Origin: Eremomyces bilateralis CBS 781.70 | Lineage: Eukaryota; Ascomycota; Dothideomycetes; Eremomycetales; Eremomycetaceae | Reading direction: 5' to 3' | Length of the DNA stretch: 64,000 bases | NCBI RefSeq assembly: GCF_010015585.1 | Contig: NW_022985069.1 | Coordinates: 346,744 to 410,743, forward strand | Shown here: positions 46,102 through 57,147 of the stretch, one piece after another | How the letters are laid out: the number at the start of each line of letters is the position of its first letter | Numbering within the stretch: position 1 is the stretch's first letter | The notes under the pieces: generated by a model | Told to the model about the DNA's origin: nothing | The model's input: the letters and a program-made list of their open reading frames with translations, nothing else | Databases searched by the model: none | Translations under genes and position numbers: made by a program

Positions 46102-46126
46102 AAATAGCCTGAGGATTCTGTCAATG
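46102..46126 (+). repeat. Left inner (subterminal) inverted repeat
   Basis: 25 bp AAATAGCCTGAGGATTCTGT.. identical to the inverse of 47925-47949. Its first 12 bp are the inverse of the last 12 bp of the terminal repeat, so each element end can also fold on itself. Confidence 0.92.
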
Positions 46127-46859
46127 GGTTTTGGGTGTGTGTGGAGAGCTTTCATACCAAATGGAAGACCATTTTTAACTCCATTTTCTTCCACAACCAC
46201 ACTGTGCTCCGTCAATTAAATATAACCATTCGATTCCCCTGCTTTTTCTCCATAATTGATTGAATTTTGGGTCATGTCGGCCTGAAACCAGCGTCGTCAG
46301 AGCGCGCGGTTGAACTCGCCCACTTTGCTACTTGCTCCAAGTCCTCAGCATAGTGCTGCGTCAAACACATCTAATGCACCACATCAGAAAGTAAGAGGGT
46401 CTCAAAGACGCAGTAAGCCACAGAGAATAAATGAGATATGTCAATTCATGAAGAAAAGAGCATTAAATTTTGAGAATTTATCTACATCTACGCGACGACT
46501 TAAGGGTTGGGTGGTTATAGAGAGTGCTCTGTCACGCGAGCCAAATAGCTCGCTGAGGCTGTCTACGGTTAGCCAGAGCCCAGAGGTCTTAGACGCACTA
46601 TAAGAATCCCGCGTCTAGTGCGGCAGGAACTATCACTATAAAGGGTCTAAGGAAGGAAATGAAGGCACTAGAAGAAGCCGTAGATATGTTTAGTGCCTAC
46701 TAAGTCGACTGCATCTAGGAGAAGACTTTACCTACCGGCGTAGGGAGGGGGAAACAGTTAGAGGGTTAGAAAATCGAGGACTACGAGTGTATACTAGGCG
46801 ACATACTGTCTAGGCAGATATACGAGCAAGTTAGCACTCGTGCTCCTCTTCTATGTAGA

Positions 46860-47123
46860 TTGCTTAATAGTCTTATGACACCTAAGATGAGAAAAGATCG
46901 ACTACCACGGGATCCTGTTAAGTTTAACCACAGGATTGCGATAGTCACGTTAATTCTCTGCTATTCTCGGGGGTCGGAAGGGAGCAATAGGTTTCCCCGC
47001 GTATTTGACGCCTTTCTGCATTCAAATGGTGTGAAACGGCGTGTCCTCGATATTCTTCACCAGCTTGGGGTTTATAAAGGCTACAAGAGGGCCCACAGAT
47101 ATCTCGAAACCGTGGCAGAATAA
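46860..47123 (+). pseudogene. Fragment resembling the N-terminal part of a fungal transposon protein (DUF6589-like)
   Basis: An 87-codon open stretch inside the transposon, reading RIAIVTLILCYSRGSEGSNR then FPRVFDAFLHSNGVKRRVLD and ILHQLGVYKGYKRAHRYLE. The order 'small helix, pre-formed residue run, NGVKRRVLDILHQLGV' resembles the conserved start of DUF6589-type proteins encoded by basidiomycete and ascomycete transposons. The similarity is from memory of the pattern, not from an alignment. Flanking sequence in all frames is broken, so this is a remnant. Confidence 0.4.
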
Positions 47124-47924
47124 ACAAAGGCATCCTTATCGCCTCTTAGTATATAGACGTCGACCGATTATAACTAGGGGACGGTCCGTCGATATACTCC
47201 TGTCTAATTCGATCCAAAGGGATAAGGATGAAGCCGATGCCACCGCGACAAAGCAATAGCGTTACCTGGAATATGACACTTTTACCAAAAGATATCTTCG
47301 CTACAAGAGGAAGGTCCTCCTACTTGAATACTAAATGCCATATAACATCTACCTGCTTCTAACGAGGCTCGAATGGGTAGAGATGGCGGTCTAGGCCTGC
47401 TCGGATGATGACCTTCTGCACTTCCTCGGGCACGTCTCTTGCAATTTCGACCAGCCGCTGTATAGCTAGCATACTCGTAGTGCTATAGGCATCGTGGACG
47501 AGATCTCTGGCGATGTCCACAGTCTCTCGTCGCCCGTTTCGAACGCTCGCCTTGCTTCGCATGGGAAATATGAACACAAAATGTGTTCAATAATAGATAT
47601 TCGTGTGAATACCGACCGAGAAAGGCGTTATATGACATCCAATGGGTGTTTTCCAGGCTCATTCGACCGTAAGCTCCGGAACGATGGCTGGATGGTGATT
47701 TCGGTGTGGTCTAGTTCATCACATATTAGCGTTTTTCACCCGACACAAGCATGGACATGTAAAAAAAAATCAATTACGAGATAGAGAATACTTTAATACA
47801 CAATCGATCAGATTTTGGAGTACATACGACGTGTTTTGATGTGGTTATTAATGGATCGTGATTTTGTCAAATCCACAGAGATACATACAAACCACATACA
47901 AAATTTATGCAGAGCAGTGCGCGT

Positions 47925-47949
47925 CATTGACAGAATCCTCAGGCTATTT
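47925..47949 (-). repeat. Right inner (subterminal) inverted repeat
   Basis: Partner of 46102-46126, 25 bp exact. Confidence 0.92.
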
Positions 47950-48007
47950 ACCAGAGGAGTAGTTAAAGTAACGTGACCTTTTACAAAAAAGGTTAGACTC
48001 CCCTGAG

Positions 48008-48032
48008 AAATAGCCTGAGCTTGCTGAGGTAA
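48008..48032 (-). repeat. Right terminal inverted repeat
   Basis: 25 bp, exact inverse of 46012-46036; followed directly by the second GCGCAACC copy. Confidence 0.95.
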
Positions 48033-48040
48033 GCGCAACC
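48033..48040. repeat. Target-site duplication, right copy (GCGCAACC)
   Basis: Direct repeat of 46004-46011. Confidence 0.9.
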
Positions 48041-48355
48041 AATTAGTGCTCTAGTAAGCTGTAAACCCTGTCACATGCACTTGCCAAGCCTAGCAGCTTA
48101 GCTTGTGGTATGCCTTACAGCCTCAGATGTTCCTGGCGATCACTCATTCCGGTTCCAGACTGCAACTGAACAGACGGTTTGAACTTCATGTTGAAGCTTT
48201 ACAAAACATCTCAACCCACAAAGCCACTCACTTTACTCTCACATTTACCCCCGCTCCCCCGCCTCGTGGTCTATATTTCCTTTCCTATTGGATACTCTAC
48301 TAGGTGCTATTCCATTCTTAGGTACTAGTAGCGAGACCTCGCATCCTGGATCACC

Positions 48356-50743
48356 ATGATTCAAGGATTTGACGAATGGAGCGCGAGCTTCGCGGACACG
48401 CGACCTCAGGAAGATCTCCGTGGTGCTGTCCTAGCCATTGAGGCGGCCGACTACCTGACCCGCATGATGAACACTCCTCCGACCCGCGAACCGCTTCTCT
48501 CCGCCTTAGCAGGCCATCCGTTTACCATGGAGGTTACCGTCAAGAACAACATTCGTCGATTCCGCGACCTGGATATCACTCCGCTCTTTGTTTTTAGCGG
48601 ACTCAATATTGGAAAAAACACCCGCCCTTTTGAGGAACCTGAGAAGGCGTCAAGCGTCAATACGGAGGCGTGGGAGTTATATAACCACCAGGAACCGGAG
48701 AGAGCTGTGGAAACGTTTGGAAAGTCGGGTATGAGCGCGAATTGGCGTCAGGGAAAGACTACAGGTGCTAATGACCGCAGGCTCCGTCAAGGCGGAAGAT
48801 ATGTTCAGATATTTGCAAGCCATCCTGAAAGAGGAGGGCGTCAAGTTTCAGGTTGCACCATATTCCTCATGGGCACAGGTACGGGCTCTCCATTTCGATC
48901 CCTGATCTCTGTTAACAGACTTCGAAGCTTGCTTATCTCGAGCGCCACCCTCGACGTTTCATTGACGCGGTCATGGGCTCGTCTGAGCTGCTTCTCTTCG
49001 ACGTTGATTCCGTCATCACCAACTGGGACAACAACAAAGAAGAGTTTACATGGGTTAAGCGACGTGCCTGTTTCGCAGAACTCGGGAACATCTCCCCGGA
49101 TATGTTCGTCGATGCTTGCCTCCTCGCTGGCTCGAAGCTGTCTCTGACCCTCCCCCTCCTCGAGAATGGCGCGAATCGCAAGCAACCAAAACTCAAAGCT
49201 GCGGTGGACTTAATGTCTGTATCCGAATTCACTCGATCCGGAAACGCGGTTTGCCTGCAACACGAGGACGCGCCACAAATGCGAGCAACAAACTACATAG
49301 ACCGATTCCGCCGTAGCAAGCTTGCGGTCAAGCACCATATTGTCCTCACGGTAGAAGGGAAAGTCGAGCCTCTTGACGCGCATAATGTTCCGAACGATGT
49401 CCACGAGTTCATCGGCCAACGATTGCCTGATGAACTCTATCTCTATCTCTCCAAAGGCATGATTGGACCGCGCGTACTCAATTGGCTGACATCGGGGGAG
49501 ATCATCGAACTGCCACCGCTTGATGGAGGGGAGTCCGAAGAGTATCGAAGCTTGGTGTCAGAGAAGTTGAGAGAGGTTCGCACAACAACATTGTCGCTCC
49601 TCTCGCGTTCTTTGGCTCGTTTCTACCAGTATAGAGACCTTACATTCCGGTGTTGGTTTGAGAAGGATAATTTGCGAACAATTTCCATCCGTGACACAAC
49701 GGACTATGCGCCTACCGTGATCGCCTGGTCACTCAAGACGCCTTCTTTTGCCGATGCATTTGAGAAATTCAAGGTATTTCCTTCTCCGTTTTAATCAGAA
49801 CGTTATGGAAAGTCTAATCGGCAAGCAGGGCAATGGCTCCTTGAGTCGAGCAGTCTTAGTGTTGAAGGATCACTCGTTTGCTTCATCGACCACCGGAAAG
49901 GCTGATAAGAAGCCTCTCACAGACAAGGATGAGATAATATACAACTGCCTTTGGCGCTTCCTCCAACTTCGCGGCTATGTCGATCCTTCCTCACACAAAT
50001 TGACCAAATGGGGCGAAGCTCTTTGCACCATGCTGGAAACCCTCGCCAGTCATCCAGGATTGGAAGAAGCTGCTGTTGTCGCAATTGAACTCGCGCGCCT
50101 AGGCTTACTCGACGCGGAAAACATGTTCCCTACGTACAGCGGTGCACCCTTCCGCGGCTCCGATACGGATCGACGAAATACGCTCCTTATCTCTCGCGTC
50201 GCCTGTCTTGGCAAGCTGGAACACAACACCATCGGTTTCACGGGACCACTAAGCAAACACCTTTTAGGCTACCAGTCCATGATCAATACTGTCCGAGGCA
50301 GTTTACGAGACCTGATGGAAGTCACCATAACCCAGTTTTTCCTAAGCGGCGGTGCTGAGCGGGATCGATCTGACTTTACGGACCTAGGCCTGGAGCTGCC
50401 CTTCCTCCTTTCCAACGACTGCGGACTTGGGATCGCCGTCAAATCGTACCTTGACGAGCTCGTTGGAGCATCCGACCGCAGCTCAGCGGAGGTCAAGGAG
50501 TCGGTGAAAGAGCGAGGCGCGACCGAGTGGTTCCCACACAGCGTTGAATTCGCGAAAAACATCGACAAAGCTTTCGTGTTATGGGATGCAGTATGTTCCC
50601 CGAAGTTCTCTTTTGGACCTGCAATAGTTGTTGCGATATTAACTAGTAATCAGGTTTACAAAGGCATTAAGACTGCCGGACGTCTCGTCGAGAACGCACG
50701 CCTTTTCGATGAAGTCAACGAGTGGCTCGAGCCCCTCCGTTGA
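48356..50743 (+). CDS. mkt1: MKT1-like XPG-fold post-transcriptional regulator
   Basis: Catalytically altered XPG/FEN1-fold protein that in yeast acts with Pbp1 on polysomes to control mRNA translation and stability. Five exons: 48356-48728, 48781-48878, 48919-49773, 49829-50590, 50654-50743; introns 52, 40, 55 and 63 nt; 725 aa. The XPG N-domain opens WSASFADTRPQEDLRGAVLA with AADYLTRMM and PLFVFSGLNIGK. The XPG-I part reads FRYLQAILKEEGVKFQVAPY and SSELLLFDVDSVITNW, keeping only some of the acidic metal ligands, as in MKT1. The C-terminal MKT1 domains begin near LSRAVLVLKDHSF and end YKGIKTAGRLVENARLFDEV. Intron 2 is only 40 nt, and intron 4 is a multiple of three without a stop, so its removal rests on splice signals (GTATGT, ATTAACTAG, CAG). 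Confidence 0.9.
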
Positions 50744-52584
50744 CCATATTCTATCATCACAGCCTGATGGAGCACATGACTACCATTACCCCACCATGGT
50801 TTAAGGTGGTCCGACATACTCCTTCTCAGAAGTGTTGTATATCAATTTGAAGCGTTTTGTACGGATGACTTGTCTCTTCGAACGTGGGCACAAACTGCAG
50901 TGGCGCTTGTACAATGAAATATGTTCTTCATGACGTTCAGTTTCTCCACTCCTTTACTAGGATGTCCTTATCTCTACAACTAGGAATATCACAGCGCACA
51001 AGTACCCGACTATGAAGGTACCGCCGCGGACCGACCTCACAAGCCACATCCGGCCTTCATTGAAGCTAACGAAGGCACGAACGAGGTCTTTTTCTACTGT
51101 CAGCCTTGAATCGTGGGGATGAAGGAAAGGAACAGAAGATTCTGGAATGCGCACAAATAGGCTGGCGTATTGATCCAATCATTGTCACAAAATTTCAAAA
51201 CTTCAAAGACTCAAATCCAAAAATCAGGTCCAACTGAACCAAAAATAGGGTACCTCCATAATGTGAAGAACGGAAGGTCGAGACTCAATGGAAAGAAGAG
51301 GATGCGGATGCGAAGTTTGTCTAGATCATTCCAGGAGCGAAAGCGCCATGAATGTGCCCGGCCATTCTTAACCTTGGCAATCATGCTGTCCAAAGCTCTA
51401 CCAGGCTGGATTGGATGGACTGCGGGCAGCCACGGAAATATTCGATGTATGAGAAAGAATAGAAACAAACACATCCCATAATCAACAATTCACTAATTGT
51501 CTCATCAGACGACTCGAAGCAATGTCCAGAACCCCTATTTACTAACCGATCAATGTGTCCAATCGCAGCCCAACGCCAGAATTGCAACCCACGCCGCTCA
51601 CAATCAGAATCATCATGTCTACAAATATTGCCTTTGTGCAGATGCACATAGAGGGCTGGGATGGACAGTCGAAAGTACAACACCAAAGTCATTGCGGACA
51701 AATGGCCAGACCCCAATGCAATCCAGGTTTCTAAGTCTCCATGGCCAGTTGCTATAGTTAAAACGTGATATATTCCGATCCGCAATCTCTTCTCACAATT
51801 CGCATAGGCTGCTTCCCATCATCACCCTCATCGTGTACAGTGTCTACCTTCATAAGCACTGCCGCAGCGGCGCCCCATACAGGGAAAATGGGACGTAGAA
51901 TACGAGCGCCGCTTACAATCGGAATGGCGAGAACGACAAGTCGACGGGGGCCAACACGTACTAGTTGAACGAGACGCAGCCGCAACCACAGACGCAGACA
52001 CAGACGCAGACGCAGACACAGCCGCTGTTGGTTCCGCGGGCTTCAACACCGTACGCCAAGGATATGTAAGGGGCTATATGGAGACTGTCTAAAGGTCGAG
52101 ATATCCTAGCTGGCGATTTGTAACCTTCGACCATAGCGTTCGAAAGTTCTACGTTCCATGTTAAGGCCATGCCCGTGCTGTGAATGTTTTGGACTCAGTG
52201 ACTCACCACCAAAGCTTGAATTGAGCTAGGTCAATTATATAATGTATCGAAAGTGTGGTGAAGAGTATTTGTCTTAGAAGAACAATCTATTGATATTTGA
52301 TGATTTGGGCCGATTTTGTTGAACTCGCAGGAGCGATATTTTCCGCTTCATCCTTCCTCCGCCATCACCGCTAGTCGAATTATTATAGGGTGACGAAACT
52401 AAAAAGGCTGCAATTGAAGAGCTGCTAATTAGCGTTTGGAGGTGGATTTCCATCCGACCACTGTTTACCGAAGTAGTGTCGCGGGTATATTGGTTGCAAG
52501 GAGCAAAATGATTTCATGATCTAAACTGTGAGATTATCCTATATCGCAGGCGTCTGTCGACAACGACAAGCGCCTTTAACAACT
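50744..52584. other. Intergenic region between MKT1 and tRNA-Gly
   Basis: 1.84 kb without a supportable gene. It contains a hexanucleotide array (CAGACG/CAGACA, five units) at 51989-52018. Confidence 0.45.
51989..52018. repeat. Hexanucleotide array CAGACR x5
   Basis: Five units in the order CAGACG, CAGACA, CAGACG, CAGACG, CAGACA. Confidence 0.9.
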
Positions 52585-52655
52585 GCACTAATGGTCTAGT
52601 GGTAGAATGTGTCGTTGCCATCGACGCGGCCCCGGTTCGATTCCGGGTTAGTGCA
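52585..52655 (+). tRNA. tRNA-Gly (anticodon GCC)
   Basis: 71-nt intronless tRNA gene. Acceptor arm GCACTAA pairs with TTAGTGC plus discriminator A. The D-arm contains TAGTGGTAGAA (internal A box). The anticodon stem TGTCG/CGACG encloses TTGCCAT, placing GCC as the anticodon. The T-arm CCCGG-TTCGATT-CCGGG supplies the B box. A T-run about five nt downstream (TTTCTTTTT) fits RNA polymerase III termination. The lack of an encoded CCA is normal in eukaryotes. Confidence 0.97.
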
Positions 52656-53196
52656 TTTCTTTTTGTCTTTTTTGCCCATAATATTAATCGAGATTGCGAA
52701 GAAATTCATTCCTTGGTGCATTTTTGATAGTGGGAAGTCCAAACCGACGATGGTGTGGGTTGTTGGGAAGCAGAGGATTTCTACGCCTTGGTGCCTTAGG
52801 CGCCAAACAGAAACACGAAACAAGCAGCCAGCTTGAGTGCAGCTCAGTCATTTCAGTTCAGGGGCAGACTCACCTCTAATTATTACTTCGAGTTATTACA
52901 CAGGATTCAGCGGAGCACTCTCTATCAGACGTCCCATGAAGATGTAAAAATATTCCTGGGACTGCGAGTTTGATGTATACGGATCGACTTACAGTACATC
53001 CCGAATAAAGCCAAATGAAAAGGGTCTCCCTGAAGGTGTGTATCAAGCCGAGACGTTTCTAGGGGCTCACGATAACAGAAATCCATATAAGCAGTAAGGG
53101 TTGGAGAATGGCTATCTAATAGGGTTCCTAAAAGGTGTTCGAACTATCCGAGGCCTCTGATAACGGGATGAGTAATAAATGACAGTAAAGGTCGCT
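52656..53196. other. Intergenic region
   Basis: 541 bp between the tRNA and the dynamin-like gene's stop. Apart from the polymerase III terminator T-run, nothing recognised. Confidence 0.4.
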
Positions 53197-55500
53197 TCAG
53201 CTACGGGTCAATACCTCGAAACTAGCCAAGCAGTTCCTCAAATTCTTCCTCCTCTCCCCCAATATTCGCTTCTTCCGCAAATTGGTCTCGTGATCCGGAT
53301 CATGGTAGACTTGTTCAAACAGGGCGTCATCATCTATCCAGTCCAGCTGGAACACCTTTCTCAAACCCACGAGCAGATGTCGCTCGACCACTTGAATGAG
53401 GACATTGTCGATGAATCTATCCCGTGAGATCTACAGTATTGTTAGCAAGTAGTGTGAAAATTGTGAGTTCAGCCTTACATTATAGTAAATTAGCATATCT
53501 TGAATCATCTTCACCGCCGTATCTCTGCGGAGGCTTTCCTCATCCCCCATTCCTAGCGCTTGAGCTGTCAACTCCGGCGTATTTCCGATGATGCTCAGGG
53601 CAGGCTCGTGCTCTTCAGTCGGGATGAGGTCTTGAGCAGTGTTGATTTTTCGGAACATTCGGCTGGCGTACGTGCGACTGCTCTCTTGCCAAAACCTCTC
53701 GTTCTCAGTGATGACAGTTCCAAGTCGATCGACCTCCAGCTTGCCAAGTTCCTCTACCGCGCAGCCTTTTCGCTCATCGAGACGGTCTTCGAGGACATGC
53801 GCCCAGAAGCGGGAACTCAGCGCAGGGAACTGGCTATTCAATTTGAATGCAAGGACCTCGAGAAGGAAGGTCCGGCAGTGCTCGAAGGCCCGCTCGACAT
53901 AATCCTCTGCAATATCCTTCCATGGGTTCGAATAGTCCACGAAGAGGAGGTTGATGCGCTGCGGGTCGAAGTAACCGGGAAGTTCCGCGCCCTGAGTTTT
54001 GACCAGGACATCGTAGAATTTCTGGACCCATTCGGTCCCGTCAGAAGGGACGATGCCGTTGGGGGTCCAGGCATATTCCATGTTATGGCCATGCTGTTTG
54101 AGCTCGTCAAAGAAGTTTCGCTCTTCGGAGCGAATCTTGGCGCGGAGATAACGGCCGCGCTCAGCCTCGGACAGCTGAAAGAATTCATGCTCATTGTATG
54201 TACCTTTTGCGCCGTGTTCGGTGATGATTGACATCTCCATGCTAATGTCGCTTAGTATTCGCTTCATCTCATGGGGGTCCTTGAGTCCGTTCGATACCGC
54301 CTTCAACTCGTCATCGTAACCAGCGAGCTTTTGCTTGATGTCCTTCTTGAGACGAGGCATTTGGTCGAGCGTGTGCTTGAACAAGACGGTTTTAAGCCTG
54401 TTCCGCAAATGCTTAACTCCCCATCTATCCACTCGGTGCAGCACATGCCAACGATTTGGTTTGCCCGCATGCTCGCCTTGGGAGTATCGTTCTTCTTTAA
54501 AGAATGCCTCTTCTTTGCGGTCTCTCTCCTCTGATGAAGTGTTGCTGACGACTTCAATGGCGGTACGATTGACTAAGACGTGACATCCTTGCTGGAACTG
54601 GACATCCTCATTTCGGCCCTGAACAATTCGGATCCACTCAGCTTCGTTGTCCATGCCTGGTTCGGTGCGGTCCGGCTTGGTGATGATGCCAAAAGTTCGT
54701 CGGCCTTCCGGGTCCACGTCACGAGCTTTCTGCAAGATGCGATGCTTCTGGAAGTTGTCGTCGGCATTGAGAATGGCGAGGATGATGGACTGCGGGTCCT
54801 GAATGTAGCGATCCGTAAGTTCGTCGACCATCAGCACTTCTCCATCTCGATCTCGGCGGTCAACTTGGATGAGGCCAGGAAGATCAACGATAGTTAGTCG
54901 TTGGTTGGTCGGTCCACGGATTTCCACTCGAAGGATGTCTTTTGAGAACTTAAGGCCACTCGATGCTGGATTGTCGGTGAACCCCATGGCACGCGATGCT
55001 TCCTTCATCAGCTCTTCCAACCGATGCGAAGGTCGAGACATGTTGAAGCCACTAAGGGCGGCTTGGTTGGCGGGACTGCGTGAGCTATCAGGGATGATGC
55101 TGACGTTCACCGAGCGAACATTGTCGCGCAGCAGGCGGATCTCGGTGACGAAACGAGTGCATGTTGTATCGCCTCGTGGAAACGGGACTCGAGTAATAGC
55201 CTCAAGGACCGAACTCTTGCCGCTTGATTGGGAGCCACACACGACGAGTTGTGGAAGGCTCAATTCACGATTGAGGTCATGGGAGCGTATGTCATCGACG
55301 ACGTTCAAAAACTGGGTCTCACGATCGTCTTGTAGTTCGATTGCAGAGCCCAAGTCTTCCCAGCCGTCGGATCCTCCATGCGGAGGAGTCAAAATAGGGC
55401 TTGACAGAAACTCCGACGTGGCGGCGTTGGCCTGAAGAGGACTCCCAGGGGACCTGACATGCCCTGGATAACCGCTCCTATTCTGATTAACCGTTGGCAT
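53197..55500 (-). CDS. Dynamin-like GTPase (Mx/fungal dynamin family)
   Basis: Large GTPase of the dynamin superfamily; these proteins assemble on membranes or filaments. Exons 55500-53479 and 53430-53197 join in phase 0 over a 48-nt intron, giving 751 aa. The G domain (about residues 65-340) shows P-loop GSQSSGKSSVLEAI, switch-I Thr in GDTTCTRFVTEI, DLPGLI (G3) and TKPD (G4). The stalk follows (LFKHTLDQMPRLKKDIKQKL to the FWAHVLEDRLDERKG region), and the second exon provides the GED-like helix (FIDNVLIQVVERHLLVGLRKVF). There is no PH domain, no Pro-rich tail and no transmembrane helix, so it is not Vps1, Dnm1 or a mitofusin; it belongs with the many Mx-like dynamins of filamentous fungi, whose roles are largely unknown. 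It is divergent from the Cys-pair protein at 56228. Confidence 0.88.
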
Positions 55501-56227
55501 ATTCGGTCAGTGTGCGAGTCTCAGGGAAAGATTTGAAGGATATAGTATGGGCCAGATATAATTCAGAGTCAAAGGTCAGTTGTCAAGGTATTCACAGGAA
55601 GTTCAAAGAACTCGAAAATGGAGATGAAATACGAAATTTTAAAAGAGCCCATCCAGAAATCAAAACCATTACGAGGACATTTGACGCGTAGACGAAGGCA
55701 AATTTTCATATGCTGCCCATGTCTCTGAGCCTCATATTTCCCCAAGGCCAAGCGACAAACTCATCGATTGCCTGGAGCCTAGAGCCATATAATAAAGACA
55801 CGGTGTCCAAAAGCATCAATATCGTATGCAACGCGAATAATAATTGCGTGTACATCATTAAGACATGTGTATCAGAGCGCTTTCGTATGATTTCTAGACG
55901 CCGGTGGCGATTGGCGGCCGCGATACGACTGGATGGATTGCGAACTTGGTGACGCGGCTAGGCAACACCAGCAACCACCAACCACATTCTTGACACTGTG
56001 AGGTCACACCCTTGAAGGTTAACATGGAAATCGTTTAAGATGGAATAGGAAAGATGTAGGGAAATGCATGTAGCTGTAGAAGTCCAAATAGACCCGGTTG
56101 ACCATTCTAAATGAACACAAGTTGCCCCAGACCAATCGTGCAGCAGCGGCATTCAAAGACTATGAGGAACAATTCTTTTGCAGCACAATAAGAAATTATA
56201 TTGGACTGTTGTTGGCGCCGGTACTAT
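55501..56227. promoter_or_regulatory. Bidirectional promoter region, dynamin-like / Cys-pair protein
   Basis: 727 bp between divergent starts; only short open frames. No repeats recognised. Confidence 0.4.
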
Positions 56228-57147
56228 ATGGCTGACTTGCAGCTGAAAAGTCAGCTTCCCGACATCGCGAGGAAAATCAAATCAGGTAGCAAGCTATTTG
56301 AGAAATATCGCACCAAGCGCGGATTCGCGATTAATGCAGACGAACAGCTACACGAGCTATTGCATGCTGGACCACGAGGTGTCCAGTCTCCGTACAATAA
56401 GCTGGTCCTTCGGCTGGGAGAAGAGTTTGCGAAAGGCGACGGTAAGTAATCGACTATAACCAAGGTGATAGTGAAGAATGGAGACTGAACAAAACCACAG
56501 ACGAATGCATTGCACGGTTCAATCAGATCAGTGTCGATATCGAGAGACTCATCGACCAACTAGCTTTGCGGCTTGACAATGCCGAAGGCGAGCAGGGCGT
56601 CGTCTTCGATCCCGAGGTGGAACAAGAGTGGGAATCCGAACTCCACGACACTCTGGAGGAGAAGATGAGGAAGGGAAAATCGGCGCTGAGCGAATTTGTT
56701 CAAAGAAGGTGGAAAATCACTCCTACTGTTCTTCTCGGTTCTCCTGTCAACCACTCCAGCCTTCGACGCATGCATGGCTCGCCTTACTGCCCAGGAGCAC
56801 TTCGGCTTCAACGAGACCTAAACGCATCAATTTTAGATGTTGCTACCACGCTTCCGAATGGGGAATCGTTTCGCTGTGAAGAATGCGGCCTGGAGCTCAA
56901 GGACCTCGAGTTGCCGCAGCAGAACCATAGCGAGGAGGGGTGGACTGCTGTCGCAAGAACCCATGTTCGAGCATCGATTTCCTTAAAGGATCGCAGAGCG
57001 TGGTTCATGTGCGTTGAGTGCCAGTGTCTTGGTCGAGAGCATTACACTGTTAGTGTCCGGGCACTCATACACCATTTGAAGGAGCATGTAAAGTTAAAGA
57101 AGCTGAGGGACAGATTGGACGCTGCGAGGTCAACCGTGGTACTCTAG
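56228..57147 (+). CDS. Hypothetical protein with C-terminal Cys-pair (putative zinc) module
   Basis: Not recognised. Exons 56228-56441 and 56501-57147 join in phase 1 over a 59-nt intron, giving 286 aa from the ATG at 56228 (MADLQLKSQLPDIARKIKSG). The N-terminal two-thirds is helical and charged (FNQISVDIERLIDQLALRL, ESELHDTLEEKMRKG), suggesting a coiled coil. The C-terminal part has two cysteine pairs, FRCEECGLELKDLE and WFMCVECQCLG, about 45 residues apart, then a His/Lys-rich helix (ALIHHLKEHVKLKKLRDRL). This looks like a zinc-ribbon or knuckle, but the family is unknown to me. Its divergent neighbour is a dynamin-like GTPase. Confidence 0.65.

Larger units (their letters stand above)
46012..48032. 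mobile_element. Inverted-repeat DNA transposon with 8-bp target duplication (hAT- or KDZ-like)
   Basis: 2,021 bp element. The first and last 25 bp are perfect inverted repeats beginning TTACCTCAGCAAGCTCAGGC. Immediately outside, GCGCAACC occurs at both ends (46004-46011 and 48033-48040), an exact 8-bp target-site duplication. Inside each end a second 25-bp inverted pair (46102-46126 and 47925-47949) begins AAATAGCCTGAGG. The interior contains scattered short open segments, several stretches rich in TAG/TAA, and no complete transposase. 8-bp duplications are known for hAT and for Kyakuja/Dileera/Zisupton (KDZ) elements; the family cannot be fixed by eye. The intact ends and duplication indicate a single, fairly recent insertion of an already non-autonomous or mutated copy. 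Confidence 0.88.
45654..48355. other. Divergent intergenic region hosting a transposon
   Basis: 2.7 kb between the divergent CSL4 and MKT1 starts. It is mostly filled by the inverted-repeat element at 46012-48032; without the element and one target copy the gap would be about 0.67 kb, normal for this window. Confidence 0.7.
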
